A stretch of 64,000 bases of DNA, taken from Collimonas sp. OK307. GTDB taxonomy: Bacteria; Pseudomonadota; Gammaproteobacteria; Burkholderiales; Burkholderiaceae_D. Each line of letters begins with the position of its first letter. Within the stretch, counting starts at the first letter, position 1. The translations under genes were made by a program, and so were the position numbers. Below are positions 1 through 8,740 of this stretch, in pieces. The stretch is from the NCBI RefSeq assembly GCF_900113705.1, contig NZ_FOQI01000005.1:124001-188000 (forward strand), given 5' to 3'. The notes under the pieces are model-generated. The model saw only the letters and a list, made by a program, of their open reading frames with translations, was not told where the DNA came from and did no database searches.

Positions 1-2249
1 CAGCGGTTGTTCAGGTATTCGGTATAAATATAATCGCCGTCGGATAGTGCCAGCCCTGCCGGTTCTGCTGGTATCCATTCTTGCCGGTCCTTCACCGCCA
101 CCTGCATATAGCGGCTCCAGATTGGCAGCGCCAATACGCCGCCGGTGGCATTGCCCAGCGATTTCGGCTGATCATAGCCTAACCACACTACCGACACCAC
201 ACCGGAAGAATACCCGGCAAACCAGGCGTCAAAGGCGTTGTTTGAAGTCCCGGTCTTACCTGCTGTATCGCTGCGGGCCGGTATTTTTGCGCCACGGCCG
301 GTGCCAGACTTGACTACATCCTGCAGCATGCTATCCATCAGATAGGCATTGCGCGCAGAAATAACTCTTTTGCCGGATTGCTGGCCGGGAGTGAGATTGT
401 TACGCGCGGTGTCGTGATAAAGCACTTGACCGGAGCGGTCGCGGATTTCCTTGATCAACCTTGGCGCCAGTTGAAAGCCACCGTTGGCGAATACAGCATA
501 CGACTGCGCCAGCTGTAGCGGCGTCACCGCGCCGGCGCCAAGCGCCAGCGGCAGAGATGCCGGATTGCGTTCGGGCAGGAAGCCGAATTGGGTCGTAAAT
601 TCCTGCACATAATTGGCGCCTGCCGCTTGCATCAAACTGACTGCGACCAGGTTTTTGGAACGCATCAAGCCGCGCCGGACGGTAATGAAACCTTCATAAT
701 TGTTGCCGAAGTTGCGCGGGCGCCAGGCGCGGGCGCCGGTTTCCTGCGGCAGCAAGAGGCGTTGCGTGTCATCCACCATGGTGCCGGGGAAGTAGCCTTT
801 TTCCAGTGCAGCCGAATAGACAAACGGCTTGAAACTTGAGCCAGGCTGGCGAAATGCCTGCAACGCGTGATCGAAAGGATTGCGGAAAAAATCAAAACCG
901 CCGGCGAGCGCCAGGATATCTCCGGTCTTTGCATCGAGAGAGATCAGTGCGCCTTCCATTTCCGGCATTTGACTGAGTAGCCAGTGTTGTGGCTTGTCTT
1001 CATAAACCCTGATGACCGAGCCAGGGGCAATGCCGCGTTTGCCGGTCGTCGGCAATTTGGCCCAGCTGCCTGCTATGCGTGGGTCAAGCAGATTGATCTG
1101 TAAGCTCTGCCCGTTGCGCAAGATTGCCGTGATGTGTTTTTGCGTCATTGCGGTGACGATTGCCGCACGCAATTCTCCGCTGTCGGGATATGGCGCGAGC
1201 AACTTGAATGCATTGTCTTGCAAGCCGCCCTTGGCGGTAGCATCCAGTTGCGCTTCCGGGCCGCGATATCCCCTGCGTCCCTGTGCATCAAGCAAGCCCG
1301 AGCGCAGATGCTTGTCGGCCGCCAGTTGCGGCGCCATCTGGATCGTGGTGATGACGTCCAGCCCCATGGTGTAAGCGCGTTCTTGATAAGTTTGCACTAC
1401 CATTTGCCGAGCTTCCTCGACCACATAAGCAGCCCCTCTCACGGATGGATTGCGACTGGCGTTGAGCACAAGTTTTTCTGCCATTGCCTGCTCGAAATCG
1501 TCTGGCGTAATATAACCAAGCGCCAGCATGCGTTGCAAAATGTAGTGCTGGCGGATTTGTGCGCGTTGCGGATTAGCTACCGGATTATAGGCAGAGGGAG
1601 CTTTAGGCAAACCGGCCAGCATTGCCGCTTCGGCCACGCTTAGCTGCGCCAGCGGTTTATCGAAATAAATATTTGAAGCTGCGGCAAAACCGTAAGACCG
1701 TTCACCGAGATAGATCTGGTTCATGTACAGCTCCAGCAATTTATCCTTGCTGTATTGCTGCTCCAGTTTGTAGGCGAGTAATATTTCCTTCAGCTTGCGT
1801 TGCACGGTTTTTTCACGCGTCAAAAAGAAACCGCGTGCTACCTGCATGGTAATGGTGCTGGCGCCCTGACCATGCTGACCACTGACAACGTTGGCCAACG
1901 CTGCGCGCAGCAAGCCGAAGAAGTCGACCGCGCCATGTTCATAAAAGCGCGCATCTTCGATCGCCAGCAATGCCTGGCGCATACGCAAAGGAATCTGTGC
2001 AACCGGCAGGAATTCACGGCGCTCTTCACCGTACTCCGCCAATAGCACGCCTTCGCTGGAATAGATTCGCAACGGCAATGCCGGACTATATTGCGCAAGA
2101 TGGTCGACAGCCGGAAGTTGCTGCCATGCCTGATGCAACCAGTACCCGATGGCAAGACTGGCAGCTAGTATCAGTCCGAGACCAAAGCCCAGTATGAATT
2201 TGAGATTGCGGATTAGTCTGGATTTCGGTTTGGCGGCCAGCTGGCTCAT
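1..2249 (-). CDS. mrcA: Penicillin-binding protein 1A (bifunctional glycosyltransferase/transpeptidase), 3' end outside window
   Basis: This class A penicillin-binding protein polymerises lipid II and crosslinks peptidoglycan in the periplasm. The frame is open from the ATG at 2249 to the left edge (749 codons, no stop), so the C-terminus is missing. Seen: a cytoplasmic N-terminus; one membrane anchor at about residues 17-38; the glycosyltransferase motif with the presumed catalytic Glu at 99 in EDARFYEHGAVD; QGASTITMQVAR at 128-139; and the transpeptidase motifs SSFK (nucleophile Ser471), SKN at 531-533 and KTGT at 665-668. All catalytic motifs are intact. The start is supported by AGGAG about 6 bases upstream. 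The gene is divergent from the ArgP-like regulator across 152 bases. PBP1a is the closest match; a PBP1a paralogue is possible because the usual pilMNOPQ neighbours are not visible. Confidence 0.95.
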   Translation of the reverse strand, partial: MSQLAAKPKSRLIRNLKFILGFGLGLILAASLAIGYWLHQAWQQLPAVDHLAQYSPALPLRIYSSEGVLLAEYGEERREFLPVAQIPLRMRQALLAIEDARFYEHGAVDFFGLLRAALANVVSGQHGQGASTITMQVARGFFLTREKTVQRKLKEILLAYKLEQQYSKDKLLELYMNQIYLGERSYGFAAASNIYFDKPLAQLSVAEAAMLAGLPKAPSAYNPVANPQRAQIRQHYILQRMLALGYITPDDFEQAMAEKLVLNASRNPSVRGAAYVVEEARQMVVQTYQERAYTMGLDVITTIQMAPQLAADKHLRSGLLDAQGRRGYRGPEAQLDATAKGGLQDNAFKLLAPYPDSGELRAAIVTAMTQKHITAILRNGQSLQINLLDPRIAGSWAKLPTTGKRGIAPGSVIRVYEDKPQHWLLSQMPEMEGALISLDAKTGDILALAGGFDFFRNPFDHALQAFRQPGSSFKPFVYSAALEKGYFPGTMVDDTQRLLLPQETGARAWRPRNFGNNYEGFITVRRGLMRSKNLVAVSLMQAAGANYVQEFTTQFGFLPERNPASLPLALGAGAVTPLQLAQSYAVFANGGFQLAPRLIKEIRDRSGQVLYHDTARNNLTPGQQSGKRVISARNAYLMDSMLQDVVKSGTGRGAKIPARSDTAGKTGTSNNAFDAWFAGYSSGVVSVVWLGYDQPKSLGNATGGVLALPIWSRYMQVAVKDRQEWIPAEPAGLALSDGDYIYTEYLNNR

Positions 2250-2401
2250 TGTCGCTCCTGTTGAATTGGGCACTCGAATCTTTGGCGGATGCGGGTTGGA
2301 TGGCCTGAAGAGCGTGCATTGTGGTTGTAATAAAACAGTTGTTAAATAAAATTAAGTATTATTAACTAATCATAAATTTTTCTTATCTAAGGAAATTCAG
2401 C

Positions 2402-3301
2402 ATGAATTTGAATCTGAACCTGAATCCAAAACACACCGAGGCCTTTCGCGCGGTCATCGAAACCGGCAGCTTCGAGCAAGCCGCGGCGCAGCTGCACCTG
2501 ACTTCACCTGCAATATCGCAGCGCGTGCATGCGCTTGAAAGCATGTTGGGCAATGCCTTGATTGTGCGTAGCCGTCCTGCGCGCGCTACCAGTACCGGGC
2601 ACAGGCTGATGCAATATCTGAAGCGCGCGCAAATGCTGGAAGCGGATCTGGCGGCAGAGCTGGCGGTGGAACAGGATGCGCCAATGCGACTGGTGCTGGC
2701 GCTGAATGCCGATTCGATAGGCACCTGGTTTTTCCCTGCTTTGTCAGACGTGCTGATACGCGAAAAAGTTCTGCTGGACTTGACCGTAGAAGATCAGGAT
2801 CACACTTACACGCTGCTGGAAACCGGCATGGCCATTGGTTGCATCAGCACCGAACCGAAACCGATGCGCGGCTGTTCGGCCGTGCTGTTGGGAGTAATGC
2901 GCTACTGGCTGGTGGCGGCGGAAGCGTTTTGCGACCGCTGGTTTGTAGATGGCTTGACGCGCAAGGCGGCGCGCAGTGCGCCGGTGGTGGCGTACACCCA
3001 CAAAGACACTTTGCAATCGTCTTTCTTGCTGAGCAAACTGGGTTTGCCGGCGGGCGCATATCCATGCCACTACGTTCCCGGCGCAGCATCGCATTTCAAT
3101 GCGATTCGCTATGGATTGGGCTACGGCATGGTGCCGGAACTGCTGCTTAAAGCCAGTGCCGGCAAGCATGAAATGATTTATCTTGCGCCGAACAAGCCGC
3201 TTGAGCTGGCGTTGTACTGGCATACCTGGAAGGTGCAATCGCCGCGTATGGAAAACCTGTCTCGCCAGATTATTTCGGCAGCGCGAAAAATCCTGAAGTA
3301 G
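2402..3301 (+). CDS. argP: LysR-family transcriptional regulator, ArgP/LysG type
   Basis: This is a 299-residue DNA-binding regulator. The N-terminal winged helix-turn-helix lies at about residues 12-65 (GSFEQAAAQLHLTSPAISQR), followed by a substrate-binding effector domain. The sequence resembles ArgP/IciA more than other LysR proteins: LALNADSIGTWFFPAL matches the ArgP segment after the linker, and VEDQDHT, CHYVP and the C-terminal LYWHTWKVQSPRM also correspond. ArgP and LysG proteins sense lysine or arginine and usually control an exporter (argO or lysE). No lysE-like gene adjoins this one, so the target is unknown. The start has AAGGAAA 9 bases upstream. The odd MNLNLNLNP beginning is encoded as written. 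Family assignment is firm; the effector is inferred. Confidence 0.85.
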   Translation: MNLNLNLNPKHTEAFRAVIETGSFEQAAAQLHLTSPAISQRVHALESMLGNALIVRSRPARATSTGHRLMQYLKRAQMLEADLAAELAVEQDAPMRLVLALNADSIGTWFFPALSDVLIREKVLLDLTVEDQDHTYTLLETGMAIGCISTEPKPMRGCSAVLLGVMRYWLVAAEAFCDRWFVDGLTRKAARSAPVVAYTHKDTLQSSFLLSKLGLPAGAYPCHYVPGAASHFNAIRYGLGYGMVPELLLKASAGKHEMIYLAPNKPLELALYWHTWKVQSPRMENLSRQIISAARKILK

Positions 3302-3328
3302 TCGCGCCTGCATTTGGCGCACATAGCG

Positions 3329-3340
3329 CATATCGATATG
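3329..3340. promoter_or_regulatory. 12-bp perfect palindrome upstream of the TonB receptor gene
   Basis: CATATCGATATG is a perfect palindrome lying 118 bases before the receptor start and 28 bases after the argP-like stop. It could be an operator. A GCGCC/GGCGC hairpin (3304-3320) precedes it but has no T-run, so it is not a clear terminator. No convincing -35/-10 pair was found in this gap. Confidence 0.25.
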
Positions 3341-3457
3341 TAAAACCATCAGTTTGTATTGCCGCCTGTCTACTATATTCTCCACTCCCATTAGGCAACA
3401 AGCCTACATAACGCAACAGTTCTTTACAAAAGAACATATGGGAAGGATTAGTTATAC

Positions 3458-6178
3458 ATGCACAGATTCAAAACCCTGCCGGCGCAGACTGCGCTGTTGA
3501 TCGCTATTGCAGCACCAAATCTCTATCAGGCAGCTTACGCACAATCCACAGAAGACAACGCAGCCACCAGCGACACTAAACCAGTGATGGTCACCGGCTC
3601 CCGGATTCCCCGCGCCAGCAAGGAAGGACCGACCAGCGTAACGGTGATCACCGGCGAGGATATCGAAAAACAAGGCTATCGCAATGTGTACGATGCCCTC
3701 AATGCACAGACCCAGAATACCGGCATGACCCAGGGCGCAGACTTCGGCAACACATTCACTCCAGCTGCGAATACCATCAGCTTGCGCGGGCTAGGTCCTA
3801 ATCACACTTTGATCCTGCTGAACGGCAGGCGGATTGCAGACTATCCGGTGGCCTATGACGGCTCGGTCAACTTCGTCAACCTGGCCAACATTCCATCAGC
3901 GCTGGTGGACCGTATCGAGATATTGAACAGTGGTGCTTCGGCCGTCTACGGCTCGGATGCGATTGCCGGCGTGGTCAATATCATTACAAAAAAGCAGGTC
4001 AGCGGTATAGATATCAACGTCAAGGCCGGCGGCACGCAGAATGGCGGCGGTTCTAATCAGCGGATTCAAATTACCGGTGGTGGCAGCAGCGGGAATTTGA
4101 CCGGGCTGTTCGGCGTAGAGCTAAGTCGGACCCAACCGATCTGGAGCCGGCAGCGCGACTTCATGTCATCCACGTCATCGGACGGCACCACGCCGACCCG
4201 TGTTTTTTCACGGCAAAACGTCGACAGCGGGAAATATATCGATCCGGGCGCAGCTACCTGCGACCAGCTCGGCAATCTGTTTTACGACAGCGTGGTCAGG
4301 GTGAAGTCGAAGTCCGGCGTGTATTGCGGGAGTGGCAAGGCGCAGCCGGCCTATTGGACCACCATGACCCAGAACGAGAGCGAAAATCTGTTTGGCAGCT
4401 TGCGCTATCAGTTGAGCGCCAAGACCGAATTATTCAGCGACCTGATGCTGGGATTTAACGCTACGCAGAACAATACGCGCGGCCCCAGCTGGACCTCCGA
4501 AGCGGTCAGCAACAGTTATTTCTTCAATCAGAACAGCGGCAACAACGAAAGTTGGTCACGCCGGATTTCGCCGGAAGAAATCGGTGGAGCCACTCGCTAT
4601 AACCGAAAATGGAACGACGTTGCGGCCAACCTGACGGTAGGCGTGCGCGGCGACATACCGTCAGCCAGCAGCTGGAACTATGAAGCGGCTTACAACATCT
4701 CCGCTTACACCAGCCGCAAAACCACACCTTTGTTGCTGAGTAATGTGGATAGCTTTTTCCTTGGTCCTCGACTTGGCTACGATGCCGACGGCGTCGCCAT
4801 CTATGCGCCGGATCCGAAAAGACTGTACCAGCCGTTGACGCCGGATCAGTTCAATTCGATCACCGGCGAAGCAATCAGCCGCGATAAATCGTGGACCCAG
4901 ACCTTGAGTCTGAGCGCCAACGGCGAATTGTTCAATTTACCCGCCGGACCGGTGCGCATGGCGGCGGTGACCGAGTTCGGCAGCCAGGGTTTCAGCAATA
5001 CGCCTGATCCGCAGATCAACCAAGGCGTGTTCTACAACCAGGCAGTTGCAAACGGCGCCAGCGGTTCGCGCCAACGCTATGCCTTGGGGACGGAACTGAA
5101 CATACCGATCATCAAAGAGTTGGTCGCGACTGTGGCCGGACGCTACGACGAGTACAACTTCGCCGGCCGCAGCGACGGTAAATTCACCTATAACACCGGG
5201 CTCGAATTCCGTCCCGCCAACACCTTGCTGTTCCGCGGTAACTACGCGACCAGTTTCCGCGCACCGGACATGAACTACATCTATTCATCGACGACCCGCG
5301 GCTACTATTCATCGACTACCGATTACTACCGCTGCGCGCAGGCAGTGCAGCCGCTGGCCGGCTGTGAATTCAACAATTATTCACCGGGTGCGAATTACAT
5401 TCAGACCGGCAGCAAGGACCTGAAATCCGAGAATGGTAAATCGTGGAGCTACGGCGTGGTGTGGTCGCCAAGTTCCAACTTCGACATATCGGCCGATTTC
5501 TGGCGTATCCAGATCGATAACCTGGTCACCAATCTCGATCCTGACACGATTCTGCACAATGAAGCCAATTGCCGCGAAGGGCACCTGGATATCAATTCGC
5601 CGATCTGCGTCGATGCGCTGGCGCGGGTGCAGCGTAACCCGGCCAATGCGATCTTCAATCCGAACGCCATCCAGAATATCCTGGTCAATCCGATCAATGC
5701 CGCGTCGGAACGCACCAGCGGCCTGGATTTCAGCGGAAAGTGGCGCATCAAGGCGGGCGGCGTCGGTGATTTCCTGTTGAAGGCGAATTACACCAAGGTG
5801 CTCAGTCATCACTACAAGCAGTTTGCGGCCGACCCGGATACGGATGAATTGAATTCACTGACTAATCCCGACTGGGGTTCCAAGGTCAACGCCAGCGTTA
5901 CCTGGCTGCGCGATAAATGGAGCAGCACCGTGCAAGTCACGCGTTACGGAAGTTTGCCCAGCGCCGACCAGACCCGCCGCATCTCGCCGTTCGCCTTGGT
6001 CAACCTGAGCGCCAGTTATCAGATCAACCCGCGGGCGTCGGTATCGCTGATCGTCAATAATGTGTTTAATTCTGTGAAGCAAGACAATACTGCCGGCTGG
6101 CCGTATTATCCCGTAGGTAACTACAATCCCTACGGTCGTCAGGGTTGGCTGGAATTCAATTATCACTTTGGTTCGTAA
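3458..6178 (+). CDS. TonB-dependent outer-membrane receptor
   Basis: This 906-residue outer-membrane receptor imports a ligand using TonB/ExbBD energy. Seen: a signal peptide ending near AYAQS (about residue 25); a TonB-box-like segment PVMVTGSR at about 43-50; a plug domain (SVTVITGEDIEKQGYRNVYD, SLRGLGPNHTLILLNGRR, VDRIEILNSGASAVYGSDAI); and a long beta-barrel rich in aromatic and Asn/Ser repeats. The C-terminus is YHFGS, not the canonical terminal aromatic residue. GGAAGGA lies about 10 bases before the start. The substrate cannot be read from the sequence. The LNGRR and YGSDAIAGVVNIITKK signature is that of the large family with many uncharacterised carbohydrate, peptide and siderophore receptors. 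The downstream thioredoxin-fold gene starts 72 bases after the stop and is probably co-transcribed. Confidence 0.92.
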   Translation: MHRFKTLPAQTALLIAIAAPNLYQAAYAQSTEDNAATSDTKPVMVTGSRIPRASKEGPTSVTVITGEDIEKQGYRNVYDALNAQTQNTGMTQGADFGNTFTPAANTISLRGLGPNHTLILLNGRRIADYPVAYDGSVNFVNLANIPSALVDRIEILNSGASAVYGSDAIAGVVNIITKKQVSGIDINVKAGGTQNGGGSNQRIQITGGGSSGNLTGLFGVELSRTQPIWSRQRDFMSSTSSDGTTPTRVFSRQNVDSGKYIDPGAATCDQLGNLFYDSVVRVKSKSGVYCGSGKAQPAYWTTMTQNESENLFGSLRYQLSAKTELFSDLMLGFNATQNNTRGPSWTSEAVSNSYFFNQNSGNNESWSRRISPEEIGGATRYNRKWNDVAANLTVGVRGDIPSASSWNYEAAYNISAYTSRKTTPLLLSNVDSFFLGPRLGYDADGVAIYAPDPKRLYQPLTPDQFNSITGEAISRDKSWTQTLSLSANGELFNLPAGPVRMAAVTEFGSQGFSNTPDPQINQGVFYNQAVANGASGSRQRYALGTELNIPIIKELVATVAGRYDEYNFAGRSDGKFTYNTGLEFRPANTLLFRGNYATSFRAPDMNYIYSSTTRGYYSSTTDYYRCAQAVQPLAGCEFNNYSPGANYIQTGSKDLKSENGKSWSYGVVWSPSSNFDISADFWRIQIDNLVTNLDPDTILHNEANCREGHLDINSPICVDALARVQRNPANAIFNPNAIQNILVNPINAASERTSGLDFSGKWRIKAGGVGDFLLKANYTKVLSHHYKQFAADPDTDELNSLTNPDWGSKVNASVTWLRDKWSSTVQVTRYGSLPSADQTRRISPFALVNLSASYQINPRASVSLIVNNVFNSVKQDNTAGWPYYPVGNYNPYGRQGWLEFNYHFGS

Positions 6179-6250
6179 AAGATATTCACATAGCCGCAGC
6201 TGACCACGCCAGTTGCGACTCTACCTGTTTGCATGATGGATGAATACAAG

Positions 6251-7822
6251 ATGAAGAGCTTATCCGCTACTGCGGCGATGTTTGCCACGTTGCTGTGCGC
6301 CGCCTTACCGGCCGCGGCCAGCGCCTTGACCGCTGCCGAATCAAAGCCCGCAACGGCTGCAGCGGCGGCCGGCATCAATTGGTACGACGGCGACGTCGAC
6401 GCCGCTTTCGCCTTCGCCAAAGCGCATGACAAACCATTGTTCCTGTACTGGGGCGCGACCTGGTGCCCGCCATGCAACCAGGTCAAAGCCACGATTTTTA
6501 ACCGGCAAGGTTTTATCGAGCGTTCGCGTTTCTTCGTGCCGGTGCATATTGACGGCGACAGCGCCGGCGCACAAAAACTCGGCGAGCGTTTCAAGGTACG
6601 CGGCTATCCGACCATGATCCTGTTCAAGCCGGACGGCACTGAAATTACCCGTTTGCCGGGTGAAGTCGACGCCGACCGTTATTTGCAGACGCTGACACTC
6701 GGCATCAGCGCCAATCGTCCAGTCCGGCAAACCTTGCAGGCCGCTCTTGCCGGCGGCAAGCTGACTGCGGATGAATGGCGTTTGCTGGCTTACTACTCCT
6801 GGGATACCGACGAGCAGCAACTGGTCGGCGGCAAGGAGTTGTCGTCTACGCTGAAGCGGCTGGCGGCAACCTGCCCACCTGGCGATACCGCCAATCGCCT
6901 GGCCTTGAGTGGATTGGTAGCGGCAGCTATCGCTAAGCCGGGCGAAACAGCCGGTGTCGACAAAACGGCAGCGGCAGTGCAATTGACGAAGGCTGTGACA
7001 GATGTCCATACAGCGCGTGAGAATATGGACATATTCACCAACTATCCGGCCGAACTGGTGCAACTGGCTACCGTGCCGAAAACGCCGGCCCGCGCAAAGT
7101 TGATCGCCGCCTGGGATATCGCCATGCAGCGTTTGTCCGGCGATAAGACGTTGTCCAAGACTGATCGTTTATCGGCCTTGGCGGCACAAGTATCACTGGC
7201 GCGTATCGATACTCCGGACGGCGCGCTGGCGCCGGCCCTGCTCAAAGACGTGCGGCAACGCGTGGCATTAGCCGATAGTGCAACCACCGACGCCTATGAG
7301 CGGCAATCGGTGATCAATACCGGCGCGCATGCCTTGAGCGATGCCGGCCTGCTGGATGATTCGGATCGCTTGCTCAAGGCGGAGCTGAAGCGTTCGCATG
7401 CGCCATACTATTTCATGCTTAGCCTAGCCTCGAACGCCAGGAAACGCGGCGATAAAACCGGCGCCATCAACTGGTATGAACAGGCTTATCAGGCTGCACA
7501 GGGGCCGGCGACACGCTTGCAATGGGGCGCTGCGTATTTGTCGGGTCTGCTGGAACTGGCGCCGCAGGATGAAGGACGTATAGAAAAGGTCGCGCATGAC
7601 GTACTGCAAGAGCTGGGTAGCGCCCAGAATGCATTCTACGAGCGTAATCGTTCAGTGCTGGAGCGTCTCGGGAAAAAACTCAATACCTGGAATGCCGATG
7701 GCAAACATCAGGCGGTGATAGGGCGTTTGCGGCTGCAGCTGGACGGTGTTTGCGGCAAATTGCCGGCGGCAGATGCGCAGCGCGCCACTTGCCAGGGTTT
7801 GCTGAGTTCGGCCCGGGTTTAG
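6251..7822 (+). CDS. Secreted thioredoxin-fold protein with long C-terminal helical region
   Basis: This is a periplasmic thioredoxin-like protein of 523 residues. I chose the ATG at 6251 because it begins a standard signal peptide (MKSLSATAAMFATLLCAALPAAASA); in-frame ATGs at 6233 and 6236 would add six or five residues. The thioredoxin domain (about residues 40-155) has the redox motif WCPPC, with cysteines at about 72 and 75, and a cis-Pro loop (RGYPTMILF). About 370 further residues are Ala/Leu-rich and look helical, possibly TPR-like; I cannot assign them. A thiol-disulfide role in the periplasm is the family expectation. Proximity to the TonB receptor suggests a shared unit, but no partner is proven. 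Confidence 0.82.
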   Translation: MKSLSATAAMFATLLCAALPAAASALTAAESKPATAAAAAGINWYDGDVDAAFAFAKAHDKPLFLYWGATWCPPCNQVKATIFNRQGFIERSRFFVPVHIDGDSAGAQKLGERFKVRGYPTMILFKPDGTEITRLPGEVDADRYLQTLTLGISANRPVRQTLQAALAGGKLTADEWRLLAYYSWDTDEQQLVGGKELSSTLKRLAATCPPGDTANRLALSGLVAAAIAKPGETAGVDKTAAAVQLTKAVTDVHTARENMDIFTNYPAELVQLATVPKTPARAKLIAAWDIAMQRLSGDKTLSKTDRLSALAAQVSLARIDTPDGALAPALLKDVRQRVALADSATTDAYERQSVINTGAHALSDAGLLDDSDRLLKAELKRSHAPYYFMLSLASNARKRGDKTGAINWYEQAYQAAQGPATRLQWGAAYLSGLLELAPQDEGRIEKVAHDVLQELGSAQNAFYERNRSVLERLGKKLNTWNADGKHQAVIGRLRLQLDGVCGKLPAADAQRATCQGLLSSARV

Positions 7823-7913
7823 TAAAACGGGATCATTCCGGATAAATCGGTTACGCTAGGGGACTGCGATTTCCCCTTGTATTTTCCCTTTCCTTTGACC
7901 GGACCGGCCGACC

Positions 7914-8585
7914 ATGATCATTGTTCACCATCTCAACAACTCCCGTTCACAGCGCGTGCTCTGGTTGCTCGAAGAACTGGGGCTGGATTATGAGCTCAAG
8001 CTATATCAGCGCGATCCGAAAACCATGTTGGCGCCGTCTTCACTGAAAGCTGTTCATCCTTTAGGAAAATCACCAGTCATCACAGACGGCGATAACACGA
8101 TTGCCGAATCGGGTGCGATTATCGAATACCTGGTTCAGCAATATGGCAACGGTCGCCTGATTCCGGCGGCGGGCAGCAAGGATCGCTTGCGCTACACTTA
8201 CTGGCTGCATTACGCCGAAGGTTCGGCCATGCCGCCGTTGCTGATGAAGCTGATTTTCGGACGCCTGGGGCGGCCGCCGATGCCGGCTCTGCTGCGGCCG
8301 CTGGCGCGTTCGATAGCAAATGGCGTGCAGCGCAACTACATCGATCCGCAACTCAAGACGCATCTGGATTTCATGGAAGGCGAATTGGGTAAATCGACCT
8401 GGTTTGCCGGCGAAGAATTCAGCGCCGCCGACATTCAGATGAGCTTTCCGCTGGAAGCTTCGCAATCGCGCGGCGGCCTGGATGCCAGCCGGCCGAACCT
8501 GTTCGCCTTTTTACAACGGATCCATGCACGGCCGGCGTATAAGCGTGCGATCGAAAAAGGCGGAAAATACGATTTGCTGAAGTAA
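7914..8585 (+). CDS. Glutathione S-transferase family protein
   Basis: This cytosolic glutathione S-transferase is 223 residues long, the usual size. The N-terminal thioredoxin-like domain starts MIIVHHLNNSRSQRVLWLLEEL, with Ser10/Ser12 in the position of the glutathione-activating residue. GKSPVITDGD (cis-Pro) and the glutathione-contacting ESGAIIEYL follow. The helical C-terminal domain ends with the FSAADIQMSFPLE motif near 170. It resembles the bacterial Ure2p/GstA-like branch. The substrate is unknown. The gene stands alone, 91 bases after the thioredoxin-fold gene. Confidence 0.9.
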   Translation: MIIVHHLNNSRSQRVLWLLEELGLDYELKLYQRDPKTMLAPSSLKAVHPLGKSPVITDGDNTIAESGAIIEYLVQQYGNGRLIPAAGSKDRLRYTYWLHYAEGSAMPPLLMKLIFGRLGRPPMPALLRPLARSIANGVQRNYIDPQLKTHLDFMEGELGKSTWFAGEEFSAADIQMSFPLEASQSRGGLDASRPNLFAFLQRIHARPAYKRAIEKGGKYDLLK

Positions 8586-8671
8586 GATTGTGCCGTAATA
8601 CCGTGCTCCCTGACGTTCGAATCCGACTCACACCCCACGCTCGCGCCAATCCCGTTAGAATTGAATTGTAA

Positions 8672-8716
8672 GGCCCGGATAAAACTGTCCGGGCCATGGC
8701 GCCAACCGGTTTGGCG
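8672..8716. repeat. Two adjacent inverted repeats between the GST and amn genes
   Basis: GGCCCGGA (8672-8679) pairs with TCCGGGCC (8688-8695). Immediately after it, CGCCAA (8700-8705) pairs with TTGGCG (8711-8716). Neither is followed by a T-run. The second hairpin ends 15 bases before the amn Shine-Dalgarno, so the pair would lie in the amn leader or act as a weak terminator of the upstream gene. Confidence 0.5.
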
Positions 8717-8740
8717 TACAGATATCGCTACGGAGATTCA

